Positions 1-9,600 of a stretch of DNA of 38,961 nt are shown in pieces. Origin of the DNA: a virus; IMG/VR virus record IMGVR_UViG_3300044858_000658, positions 1-38,961 of that record. One strand, 5' to 3'. The notes beneath the pieces were generated by a model, which made no database searches, was not told the DNA's origin, and saw only the letters and a list, made by a program, of their open reading frames with translations. The position numbers were made by a program, and so were the translations under genes. How positions within the stretch are numbered: position 1 is the first letter of the stretch; every line of letters begins with the position of its first letter.

Positions 1-84
1 GACTGTCCCTCCGACTGTCCCTCCGACTGTCCCTCCGACTGTCCCTCCGACTGTCCCTCCGACTGTCCCTCCGACTGTCCCTCC
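1..84 (+). repeat. Seven tandem copies of a 12-bp unit (GACTGTCCCTCC)
   Basis: Bases 1-84 are seven exact copies of GACTGTCCCTCC, continuing leftwards beyond the window. In the coding frame they give repeated Thr-Val-Pro-Pro. The exactness at DNA level suggests recent expansion by slippage or recombination. Confidence 0.95.
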
Positions 85-568
85 GACTCCAACCGTTACT
101 CCGACCGTTACTCCGACCGTTACTCCGACCGTTACTCCGACCGTTACTCCGACCGTTACTCCGACCGTTTCAGTACGTGTTACTCCGCGCCCTACCGCTA
201 GGCCCGGTTCTGTTTCACTCCCGCAAGCGCAGGCCGTTGCGGCTGCTCTGGGCATCCCTGAACTTGCCAATGTGTTCTATTACGGCAAAGAGTTCGGCGG
301 TAAGAAGCAGAAGCTAACTAAAAAGGGTATGGTTAAAGAGGAAGAGTTCAAACCGCTGAGCGTTACCAAGCCCGGTGCTGCTGGTGAAATGATGGAAGAG
401 GCGGAACTTGCAGCCAAAGAAGAGCGTGAGGACGTTGCCCGTAGTGCCGATTCCGACGAAAATGAGTCTGTAGAAGCGGCTGCGGGCGGCTACCTTGATT
501 ACTTGTTGCGGCAAGGCGAAGCTCCAATGACGGAAGCCGAACTGCTTGAAATCATCCGAAAGGGTTGA
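1..568 (+). CDS. C-terminal part of a repeat-rich virion-module protein (5' end outside window)
   Basis: The reading frame is open from base 2 to the stop at 566-568, so the start lies outside the window. The visible 188 residues begin with low-complexity tetrapeptide repeats (TVPP, then TPTV) encoded by 12-bp tandem repeats. A short ordered segment follows (around SLPQAQAVAAALGIPEL), then a Lys- and Glu-rich tail ending in LLEIIRKG. I do not recognise a family. The Pro/Thr repeats look like an extended linker. The next gene starts 2 bases after the stop, so it belongs to the same late plus-strand operon. A virion-associated or tail-related role is inferred only from position. Confidence 0.75.
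   Translation, partial: TVPPTVPPTVPPTVPPTVPPTVPPTVPPTPTVTPTVTPTVTPTVTPTVTPTVTPTVSVRVTPRPTARPGSVSLPQAQAVAAALGIPELANVFYYGKEFGGKKQKLTKKGMVKEEEFKPLSVTKPGAAGEMMEEAELAAKEEREDVARSADSDENESVEAAAGGYLDYLLRQGEAPMTEAELLEIIRKG
85..168 (+). repeat. Seven tandem copies of a second 12-bp unit (TACTCCGACCGT)
   Basis: Bases 85-168 hold seven 12-bp units. The first is a variant (GACTCCAACCGT) and the other six are exact. They encode Thr-Pro-Thr-Val repeats in the same reading frame as the preceding array. The two arrays probably derive from one ancestral unit. Confidence 0.9.
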
Positions 569-569
569 T

Positions 570-1421
570 ATGTACGTATGGGACGAAGACAAACAGGACT
601 GGGTCGAAGACCCAGACTACACAAGTGAGTCCACCGGTTTGGCTGCGCCTACGTGGTGGGATCAGATCACTTCCGACATCAGCAACATTGGCTGGAAAGA
701 CATCGGCAAGTTTTTTGCCGGTAAGTCGCCGTTTGGTGTTGGCGGACAGCTTGCAGGTCTAGCCGGGGTCGCTGCGCTCATGAACCGTATGGGCGGTGGT
801 AGCGGCAGTAGTGGGTTTAGTGGGTACAAGGGTGGCATCCCTGAGTACAAGGCTACATACACCCAGACTCCAATTGCGCAGCAACGACCTGCAAACTACC
901 GCCCCGGCCAAGGCGGCATCACGTACTTCAACCCCATGCAGTACGCCTATCAAGGTCGGGATCTGGCTGCACCGACTGCGAGTACTTCTGGTGGTACGGG
1001 TGGTACGGGTGGTACGGGTGGTACGGGTGGTACGGGTGGTACGGGTGGTACAGGCAGCTCTGGTAGCGATACTGTTGGTGGTGGCTCTAACGACGATACA
1101 ACCATCAGAAACGCTACGGGTGGCTACATGCCCGGTGGTATCGCTATGTTGGCCGCAGGCGGTAACGGTGGTCGGTATCTGCGCGGCCCTGGCGACGGTG
1201 TATCTGACTCCATTCCTGCCAAATTTGAAGGCTCTGGCCGACCGGCTCGGCTCGCAGATGGTGAGTTTGTGATTGATGCTCGTACCGTGTCCGAGATTGG
1301 AAACGGCTCGTCTGAGGCTGGTGCCCGTAAGCTGTACGCCATGATGGAGCGCGTGCACAGTGCCCGCAAAAAAGCCAAGCGCGGCAAGCCGTCTGGCGCT
1401 GATAAATTCCTCCCCAAGTAA
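570..1421 (+). CDS. Gly-rich virion-module protein with conserved C-terminal segment
   Basis: The product has 283 residues and its role is unknown. The ATG at 570 is chosen over an upstream in-frame TTG because it follows the previous stop by one base and has GAAAGGG just upstream. The middle (residues about 141-161) is seven Gly-Gly-Thr triplets encoded by 9-bp repeats. The C-terminal 80 residues (GPGDGVSDSIPA, then ARLADGEFVIDARTV, GNGSSEAGARKLYAMM) match a pattern I know from hypothetical proteins in the structural modules of many environmental phages. The tail is very basic. It is probably a minor virion or tail-associated protein. Confidence 0.75.
   Translation: MYVWDEDKQDWVEDPDYTSESTGLAAPTWWDQITSDISNIGWKDIGKFFAGKSPFGVGGQLAGLAGVAALMNRMGGGSGSSGFSGYKGGIPEYKATYTQTPIAQQRPANYRPGQGGITYFNPMQYAYQGRDLAAPTASTSGGTGGTGGTGGTGGTGGTGGTGSSGSDTVGGGSNDDTTIRNATGGYMPGGIAMLAAGGNGGRYLRGPGDGVSDSIPAKFEGSGRPARLADGEFVIDARTVSEIGNGSSEAGARKLYAMMERVHSARKKAKRGKPSGADKFLPK
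990..1052 (+). repeat. Seven tandem copies of a 9-bp unit (GGTGGTACG)
   Basis: Seven in-frame 9-bp units encode Gly-Gly-Thr; the last is a variant (GGTGGTACA). A flexible linker within the Gly-rich protein is the likely effect, and the copy number is expected to vary between relatives. Confidence 0.9.
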
Positions 1422-1430
1422 GGAGCACGT

Positions 1431-2312
1431 ATGTCTAACGGTACGACTGGAACTACGACCGGTGTAAGAACAGGGTCATCGGCACTACCTGCTGTGGGTG
1501 GATCTTCCGCTTCTACCCTCTCTGAATGGGCTGGCCCGTATGTCACCGGTATGCTTGGCAAGGCACAAGCCCTGTCCGAACTGCCCTACCAGACGTATCA
1601 AGGTCCGCTGACCGCTGGTACCTCTGCGCTTCAGTCCAAGTACTTTCAAGGGCTTGGCAATCTGACGTTCCCCTCTCAATTAGGTCAGTCCTTTACCTCT
1701 ACAGGTGCGCCTACTCTGCCTACTGCTTCGGCTACGGGTACTGCTGCACCCGGCTCAACCCAACCTACGGGTATTGCGTCGCAGTACATGAACCCGTATT
1801 TGAACGCTGTGCTGCAACCTCAACTAGCCGAGCTAAACCGGCAAGCGCAGATCCAGCAGATGCAGAACGCCTCTCGTATGGCCAAAGCCGGTGCGTTTGG
1901 TGGTGGACGTCAAGCCATTATGGATGCGGAGTTGCAACGCAATCTTCTGACCAAAGCCAACGAGGCTATTGGTACCGGATACTCCACGGCCTACGACAAG
2001 GCTTTGCAACAGTTCAACGTCGAGCAAGGTCAAGCCAAGACGCTCGCCGATACGATGGCTCAGGCCGGTGCGCAGCAGCGGGCGATCGAACAAGAAGGTA
2101 TTACTGCGGACCTCAATGAGTTCTTGCAGCAGCGCGATTACCCGCTCAAGCAAGTTCAGTTTCTTCAGTCCATGCTTCAGGGTCTGCCTATCTCTACGGT
2201 TACCAATACACCTGCTCAGCAGAGCACGTTGGGTCAGTTGACTTCTACGGTTGGCGGTCTTGGTACGCTGCTTGAGAGCCTCAAGAAACTTGGTGTGGGC
2301 CTGGGGGGTTAA
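1431..2312 (+). CDS. Conserved virion-module protein, Gln/Ala-rich helical
   Basis: The product has 293 residues and starts at the ATG at 1431, with AAGGAG 6 bases upstream. The N-terminal third is Ser/Thr/Gly-rich. From about residue 118 (YMNPYLNAVLQPQLAELNRQ) it becomes a long Ala/Gln-rich helical segment containing RMAKAGAFGGGRQAIMDAEL and GYSTAYDKALQQFN. This is a recurrent pattern in hypothetical proteins encoded next to internal virion proteins in podovirus-like phages. No enzyme motif is visible. It is probably a structural or ejected virion protein. The next gene begins 3 bases after the stop. Confidence 0.75.
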   Translation: MSNGTTGTTTGVRTGSSALPAVGGSSASTLSEWAGPYVTGMLGKAQALSELPYQTYQGPLTAGTSALQSKYFQGLGNLTFPSQLGQSFTSTGAPTLPTASATGTAAPGSTQPTGIASQYMNPYLNAVLQPQLAELNRQAQIQQMQNASRMAKAGAFGGGRQAIMDAELQRNLLTKANEAIGTGYSTAYDKALQQFNVEQGQAKTLADTMAQAGAQQRAIEQEGITADLNEFLQQRDYPLKQVQFLQSMLQGLPISTVTNTPAQQSTLGQLTSTVGGLGTLLESLKKLGVGLGG

Positions 2313-2315
2313 TCC

Positions 2316-3686
2316 ATGAATCTGATTCAGATCGCCGAGCGGCTGAAAGGCATGCCGATGGAGGCCGTGATGGCTTACGCCAACGGCATGAACCCCGAGG
2401 TGCCACCCTATGTTGCGCTTGGGGAACTTGAACGACGTAAGCGTATGCAGGCAGGTGCACAGCCTGCCGTACCTCCAAGCAACACCGTCAAGGATGAGGT
2501 CGAACAGTCGGTCGGCGTCATGGAGATGGACAAGCAGCGCCGTGACCAAGCCATGAACCAACTCATGGGCGGTATTGCTGCAAACCCCGTGCCCCAACAG
2601 ATGTTCTCTGCGGCGGGTGGTGGTCTGGTGTCGTTTGCTACGGGTGATGAGGTTGAAGACTTTGATACCGAAGAAAGCGCCAAGGAGTTGTACAAGCGCG
2701 GACTAAAGCTGCTTGATCAAAGACCAGAAGTGCCGAAGTCACCACTGGAGTTGGAAGAAGAACTGCGCAAAAAATACCCCGAGCGTCTCGGCATCCTCAA
2801 CAAGCCTATCGGACAGCAGGCACTTGCCGATCTGCAAGCACTTCAAACTAAGCAGGCTCAAGAGGATGCTCTTCAACAAAAAGGGCTCCGCGACCAGCGC
2901 AAGATGGAGTTCTTCAAGGCGCTGATTGATGCGGGTGAGGCAACCCGTGGACAGAAGGGTATTGGCGGACTCTTTGGCGGTTTTGGTCGCTCAATGATCG
3001 GTGCTGAAGAAGAACTCGGCAAACAAGAGACCGCGATCCGTGGTCGTAGCCTCAAGCGCGAAGCTGACATGATGGCCTTGCGTAGTGAGATTGAGAAGGC
3101 TCAGCGTGCTCGTGCCGAGGGCGATGTGCAAGGAGAAATGAAACACAAGCAAGCTGCTGCGGAGTTGGCCAACAAACTTGGCATTTCTCAGAACGCACTT
3201 CTGCGCGGTATGTTCCAAGGCATCACGACCCTTGCTGGTCGTGAGCGTACGGCTGAAGCTACTGAAGAAGCAGCAAAGTCTCGCGCAGCCGGTCGTGGTG
3301 GTGCGGGGCCGAAGACTACTGACTTCCAACGCAAGGTAGATGTGATTGCTGCTGACTACGAGCGTCAGGGTATGTCGCCTGAGGATGCACGTGCTAAAGC
3401 TACACGCGAAGTCATCGCCTCCGGCCCCGGCGTTACTTCAACCCAAGAGCGGGTAGATCAGGAACGGAAACAGTTGGCGGCTAAAGAAGCCGCTAGAGCA
3501 GCCGTACCGTTTTACGGTAAACCTGAATACGATAAAAAGTACGATGAGGCGTACGAACGCGCACTTGCGCGTCTCCGTCAAGGTCAAAGCCAAGGGCTCG
3601 GCTCACTGCCGCCCGGTGGTGCTCCTACTGGCGCTCCTGCCCCCGGTGCGCCTAAACTCCCGCCTGGATTCGTTCCTGTTAAATAA
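2316..3686 (+). CDS. Conserved virion-module protein of unknown function
   Basis: The product has 456 residues. It opens with a short segment (MNLIQIAERLKGMPMEAVMAYANG, PYVALGELERRKRM) that I recognise as a recurring start of phage hypothetical proteins in late modules. A hydrophobic Gly-rich stretch follows (FSAAGGGLVSFATGDEVE). Residues about 130-350 are charged and probably coiled coil. The C-terminus is Gly/Pro-rich. It sits 3 bases after the previous stop and 8 bases before the giant polyvalent protein gene, so it is probably made with it. An internal virion protein role is inferred from position. Confidence 0.7.
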   Translation: MNLIQIAERLKGMPMEAVMAYANGMNPEVPPYVALGELERRKRMQAGAQPAVPPSNTVKDEVEQSVGVMEMDKQRRDQAMNQLMGGIAANPVPQQMFSAAGGGLVSFATGDEVEDFDTEESAKELYKRGLKLLDQRPEVPKSPLELEEELRKKYPERLGILNKPIGQQALADLQALQTKQAQEDALQQKGLRDQRKMEFFKALIDAGEATRGQKGIGGLFGGFGRSMIGAEEELGKQETAIRGRSLKREADMMALRSEIEKAQRARAEGDVQGEMKHKQAAAELANKLGISQNALLRGMFQGITTLAGRERTAEATEEAAKSRAAGRGGAGPKTTDFQRKVDVIAADYERQGMSPEDARAKATREVIASGPGVTSTQERVDQERKQLAAKEAARAAVPFYGKPEYDKKYDEAYERALARLRQGQSQGLGSLPPGGAPTGAPAPGAPKLPPGFVPVK

Positions 3687-3694
3687 GGTAGCGT

Positions 3695-6600
3695 ATGCAG
3701 AAGGCTTATAACCCGGCCACCGGGGAGGTTCTATTCCTTGTCGGCGATCAGTGGGTAAAGCCTTCTCAAGTCGCCCAAAACCCCCAGACGGGCGAGTACG
3801 CTTACCTTGTTAACAACAACTGGGAGCTATTCAAGCCTCCTGCCGCCCCTGCACCTGCTGCACAACAACCCGTAGCCGACGAGACAGAGCGGCTGCTTCG
3901 CCGCTTCCCGGCACCCAAGGAAAGCGTATTTCGGCAAGTTGCTGACGTTCCGCTAGGTGTAGCCAAGGGGTTTACACAGGGCGTTCGCATGATGGCGAAC
4001 GTGTTTGGTGCGGGCTCAGATACGTCTAACACCATCAAGTCTGCGGAGGACTACCTCTCTGGGCTGATGTCCGCGCAGGCAAAGAACGACCGACAAGCAA
4101 TCGCCCGCATCATGAAGGATGCGGAAGATAAGGGCGTAGCCGACCAAGTCCTTGCAGGTGTTAAAGCGTTCTCTGTTGCGCCGGTAGATACGTTATCCAG
4201 TGCGTTTGGTACCGCTGGCCCCATCATCCTTAGTGCGCTGGGCGCAAAACTGTTGGGTGCGGGTGCGCTTGCTTCTACAGGTATCAGCGCACTGATGGGC
4301 GCAGGTATGGGTGCCGGTACGATCAAAGGCACCATCTACGAAGAGACAAAGAGAGCACTTATCGAAGCGGGTGCAGACCCAGCAGAGGCGGAAAAACGCG
4401 CTGAGTTGGCTCAGCGGTATGACGGCAAGAACCTAGATCAGATCCTGCTCGGCACTGTGATCGGTGGCGTGGCGGGCGTAGGCCCGTTGGAAAAAGGCGC
4501 TGCCAGTGCACTGGCGCGTAGGATTCTTGGGGCTACTACCGCAAAGGAAGTTGCAGAGACTGCGGCTGCACCTGTTGCGCAGAGCGCAATTCGTCAACGG
4601 GCGGTGGCAGGTGTAAAAGAAGCGGTGCCCGAGTTTGGTCAGGCGTTCCAAGAGCAAACCGCAGGGAACGTCGCGCAGCAGCGCGAAGGGTTCAACGTAC
4701 CTACTTTCCGTGGTGCAGTCGGCGCGGGTACGCTTGAAGGTCTTGCCGGTTTGAGCCTTGGTGCTCTTACAGGCGGTGCGCCCCCTGCCGAGCCCGCCCC
4801 CGCCCCCGAGCGTATTGAGCCTACCTTTGAGGCTCCTGCTCCCGCTCCGGCCCCTGCCACCGCCCCCGCTCCCGGACGTATTGAGCCTACCTTTGAGGCT
4901 CCGGCACCAGTCGCACCCCCTTCGCAGCCCCGTATCACTCCCGGTGCATCGGCACCGCTGAGTCCTGAGGAAATCGAAGCCAAGGTTGCCGACTACTCAC
5001 GGTTCATGCCTGAGGAAGACGCTCGGCGCGTGGTGTTGGAAGAACAGCAGAAAGCTGCTGAAGCGGCTGAAGCAGAGGCTACCGCTGCGGTAACTGCGCC
5101 CCCTGCACCTGCACCTGCACCCGAGCTTGATCCGGTATTGCAACGACTTAAAGATCTTACGCAAGAACGTATTGACGCGGGCGTTCCGCCACAGCAAGCT
5201 GCGCTTCAGGCTCTTGAGCAATTGCAACAGGAGCAGCAAGCAGATGAGGATGCGGCTAAGGCAGCGGCAGAAGGAGAACAACGTGTTGCAGAACCTGTCA
5301 CTCCCCCAAGTGGAGAAGGCATTGGCGTGGCTGGCGTCCCCAGTGAACAACCCCCCGCCGGAGGAGTTGCAGGAACTGAACGAACTGGAGTGGTTCCTAC
5401 TGAGGCGGATGTTGGACAGCCTCCTGCACGAGAAGGAGAACAGCCCAGTGCAGTGACGCCAAAAGTTGAAGAGACGCTTGAAGAAGCAGATGCTCGTTTT
5501 GCTGCGGAAGATGCTGCGTACCAAAAACAAGTTGATGAGGACAAGAGTACTGGACAGTTCCATGCGCAGACGGCTTTTGATCAGCGCGGGGCATACAAAG
5601 ATTTAGACGATGCGATTGATTCGTACCGTGAAAACTTGGCGGATACGCTGACCGAGCAAGGAATCACAGACCCCAACAGATTCAACGTAACGCTAGATGC
5701 GTTTAATGCGGAAGTAGCCAAACTCAAAGCCGCTGAAGCCCCTGCCGCCGCTCCTGCTCCTGCTTCCGTCGTTGAAGCCCCCAAAGGTAAGCGTGGCCGT
5801 AAGCCCCTGCCTCCTGAGCAGCAAGCCAAGAGCGAAGAGCGCCGCAAAGAGCAGCGCCGGGAAGCCAACGCCGCAGCGCGTGAGGTAGAGCGCCTGAAGG
5901 CTGAACTTGCCAAGGCTAAAGAAACTGTTGAGCCGGGCAACTACCCCAACGAGACTGAGTATTCTGAGGCAAAGATTTCTCAGGGCATGCGGCGCAAGCG
6001 TGCTCTTGCTGCCCTCTACGACTTCTCCCGCACCAACAGGAACAAGCCGGGACAGGAAGCCAAAGCTGTACTAGAGGCAGAAGCAAGCAAGCAAGAGATC
6101 GACGACATCGCCAAGGGGCATGCAGTCCGCAAGCAAGCCGCCAAGAAAGTTTCTCCGCAGCAGAAGGACGAGTCGCGCACTGCCGAGGCGGTCAACCCCA
6201 AACTCAAGGGCGTCACTACTGGCTTGCAGGCTATCGGTGTGTTGCTTCGTACGGGAACCATCTTCCAAAAGCTGATGGCCATGCGTATCCGTAACTCGGT
6301 GCGCAACGTAAAGGTGGTCATACTAGAGAAAGACGATCCGACTCCGTCTGCATTACTTACGGATGCCGTCCTCCCCTACTGGGAATCGGCCCGTGCTTTG
6401 TATGTGCACGACGACGCGACTGGTGCCGACACGGTCTACATCCGTGGAGAGAGTTTCGGGGCTGATCAGGGGCTAAACAACGTCACAGTACTGCACGAAC
6501 TCCTGCATGCGGCTACCGCCCAGAAGCTGCAACTCGCCCTGCGGCTGATGAAGAGGGGGCTCGACTCCGGCGCTCCGGTAGTCAAAGCAGCCAAAGACAT

Positions 6601-9600
6601 TCAGGAAACTATGCGTGCCGTAGCCGACGACTTCGTGCGGCAGAACAAAGCAGGCACGATCCCTCGCCACGTGGCTATGCTCTTCGCCAACACGGGCGGT
6701 GCGATCATCACTGACGTAAAAGAGTTTGTGGCCTACGGCCTGTCAGATCCCATATTCCAACGGTATCTGAACTCCATTACCGACGTTGTTGAGCCGAGCG
6801 AGACCTTCTTCAGCCGGTTTGTGGATGGCATCCGTGCGTTGTTCGGCATCCCCGAGGACATGCACACGGCCATGACCAATCTGGTCAACGCCACGGACAA
6901 GCTGATCTCCAGTCCCAAGACCGAGCGTATGCGCTTGCTTGAGGAGAAGGACAAGAAACTTGCCAAGGTGCTCGGTGAGAAGCAGCGGGTATCTCCGCAG
7001 ACTAAGGACAAGCGCACGCTTGATGAGATCGACAAGGAAGTCGATGAGGCGTTGCTGAAGTTCCAACAGTCCAAGACTGCCGAGGAAGCTGCCGAGAAGG
7101 TTGGCCTCCTGCACTCGCTGCGTCGGTGGGAGGATCTGAAGCGTTACTTCAATTCGCTCTACAACACGCTTGACGCCAAGCGCCTCGGCACTGTGTTGTC
7201 GATTGTGCCTACTGACGTAGTCTCAGACTGGGGCTCAGGCAAGGTGCCCTCACTCAAGGACACTAACGACCTGCTCGTTGACATGCGCAACATGCAGTAT
7301 CAGTTGGTCACGAGCGCGGCTGAAGTCAGCGAGAACATGGTGCGGGCTATCAAGAAAGACCCGAGCCTGTACGACAAGCTCGCTGAAGTAATGTCGGTGG
7401 CAACCGATGTGCGTGTTGATCCTGCGGTAGATAACCGCAACAAAAAACTCAGCGATCTGTATAACGACCTCGGTACTGAGGGCCAACGCATCTACAAGGA
7501 AGTGCGGGACTACTACACCCGCATGGTTGAGTTGTACTCGTCCTTGCTTGATGCACAGATCCAAGAGGCCAACCTCCCGCCTGATGCCAAGAAGGCGATC
7601 ATGGCTGAGATACGCCGCAAGTTTGAACTCGATAAGAAGATCGTTCCGTACTTCCCGTTTGTCCGTAACCGTGGCACCCACTGGCTGCGGGTAAAGCCAG
7701 ACCCAAAGAGCCCGTCTCAGTTTTACATGCTTGGCTCTATTGCTGAACGTGACGCAGTTGCGGCAGCTATTGCTGAGAAGCAGGGCAAGACGGTCAAAGA
7801 GTTGTTCGACGGCGGTGTGTTCAAGGCCGGAGACTCTATTGAGACTCTGAGGAAGATGGACGACACCGTCGGATTCAGCGAAAAGGTCAAGGACATCTTC
7901 AGTCAAATCGACAAAATGTCCAGCCTTGGCCCTAAAGATAAAGAGGCCGTAAAGAATTCAGTCTACGAGTTGTACCTAGCCACGGTGCCGGAACAATCTT
8001 TCCGCAAGGGCTTTATCGAGCGTAAGGACGTAGCCGGTTACAGCACGGATGTAGTCCGTGCCTTCTCCTCATCCTCTTTGCGCTTTGCCAGTCAGCTTCC
8101 GCGCATCAAGTACGGGCAGAAACTCCGCATGTCTTTGTTTGCGGGCCGGAAGTCTCTTGAGGGCAACCCCGACCAAGCCAAGTTGGAGCGGTTCGTTGGA
8201 GAGATGGAGACTCGCGTCGATCAGGAGTTGAACCCTGACATTCGCAAGGGGACGTGGGAATCGACAGTTGACTTTGTCACCCGACTCGCCTTCATCCATT
8301 ACCTCTCGGCTGCGGGTTCAGCAATCCTGCAAGGCGTAGGTATTCTGTACGGCGCGAGCACGATTGGCGCTCGGCACGGTTACGGTGCAACTGCCCTAGA
8401 GATGGGCAAGATGATGCGCATCTTCGGCGAGTACAGCATCATTAAGAAGAACACTGACGGCACTACATCCATCAAACCCCCAAGCGTGGCTACATCTAAG
8501 CGCGTAGCCACAAATCCGATGGAGCGTCGTGCCATCCGTGAAGTGTTCGGTTCAATCACCGAGCACACACTCTCCAGCGAAGTGCTTGGGCGCGGTCGTG
8601 TATCTACCGCCAAGTTTGAAGGTCGCGGCTCTATGGTCGGTCGCGGGCTCTCGACTGTCGTGGGTGGCCTGTTCCACACAACCGAGCGGCTAGTGCGCGA
8701 GACGCTGTTCATGACCTCCTTCCGTCTGTCGATGAAGGAAGGGCAGAAGAAGGGGCTGAAGGGCGACGAACTGTTTGACTACGCCAAGCGTCAGGCCGTC
8801 GCCGATGTGTACGACAGCGTCGGCAATATGCGGGAAGAGAATCGCCCGCCGATGTTCCGCAACGCTACTGGCCGCTTCCTGCTTCAGTTCCTGCACTACC
8901 CGATGTTCATCACGATCCGGTGGATGCAAGAGTTCAAACGCATGCTGCCGTTCATGGGTAACGAAGCAAAATTCCAGGCATTCAAAGAGTTTGCCGGGAT
9001 CATGGGCACCACATACTTGCTCGGCGGTGTGGTTGCGCTTCCGTTTGTCAAGGAGATGGCTGGCTTCATCGCCGCCGCCTTCGATGACTGGGATGAGGAA
9101 GACAAGCCCGCCGACATGCGCAACATGAGCTACTGGACTTGGTGGGCGAACGTGTGGCTCCCCGAGTACCTTGGGCAAGTTGGCATCTTCGGCAAGTCGC
9201 TCAACGATCTCACGGGTATGAGCGAGCAAGAGCTTGCGGCTGTGATTACTCGCGGCCCAGTAAACGCGCTCACGGGTCGGGACATCTCTAGCCGTGTCTC
9301 AATCAGCCCGACTGACATGCTGCTCGGTGGCCCCGATAAGGAAACTCGCACCACCCGCGAAGGTGCAATCGCGTTGGCTCTTGAGCGTGCTGGCCCTGCG
9401 GCAAATATGATGCTGTCGTACATGGATGCGTACGATGCTTGGCAGAACGGCGATATGCAGAAGACGATGGAGAAAATGCTTCCCGCTGTTGCACGCAACG
9501 TAGTCATCGCCGAGAAATACCGCAAGGAAGGCGTCAAAGACTACAAGGGCAACATTCTGATCGGCGAGGACTCCTTCACTAAGGGCGACTACCTGTATCA

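Noticed and set aside
1-168. Possible CRISPR-like array
   Set aside because: The repeats are directly tandem with no spacers and lie in an open reading frame.
759-1358. 199-codon minus-strand frame with Arg-Thr-Thr repeats
   Set aside because: Antisense image of the Gly-Gly-Thr repeats in the gene at 570-1421; no start signals.
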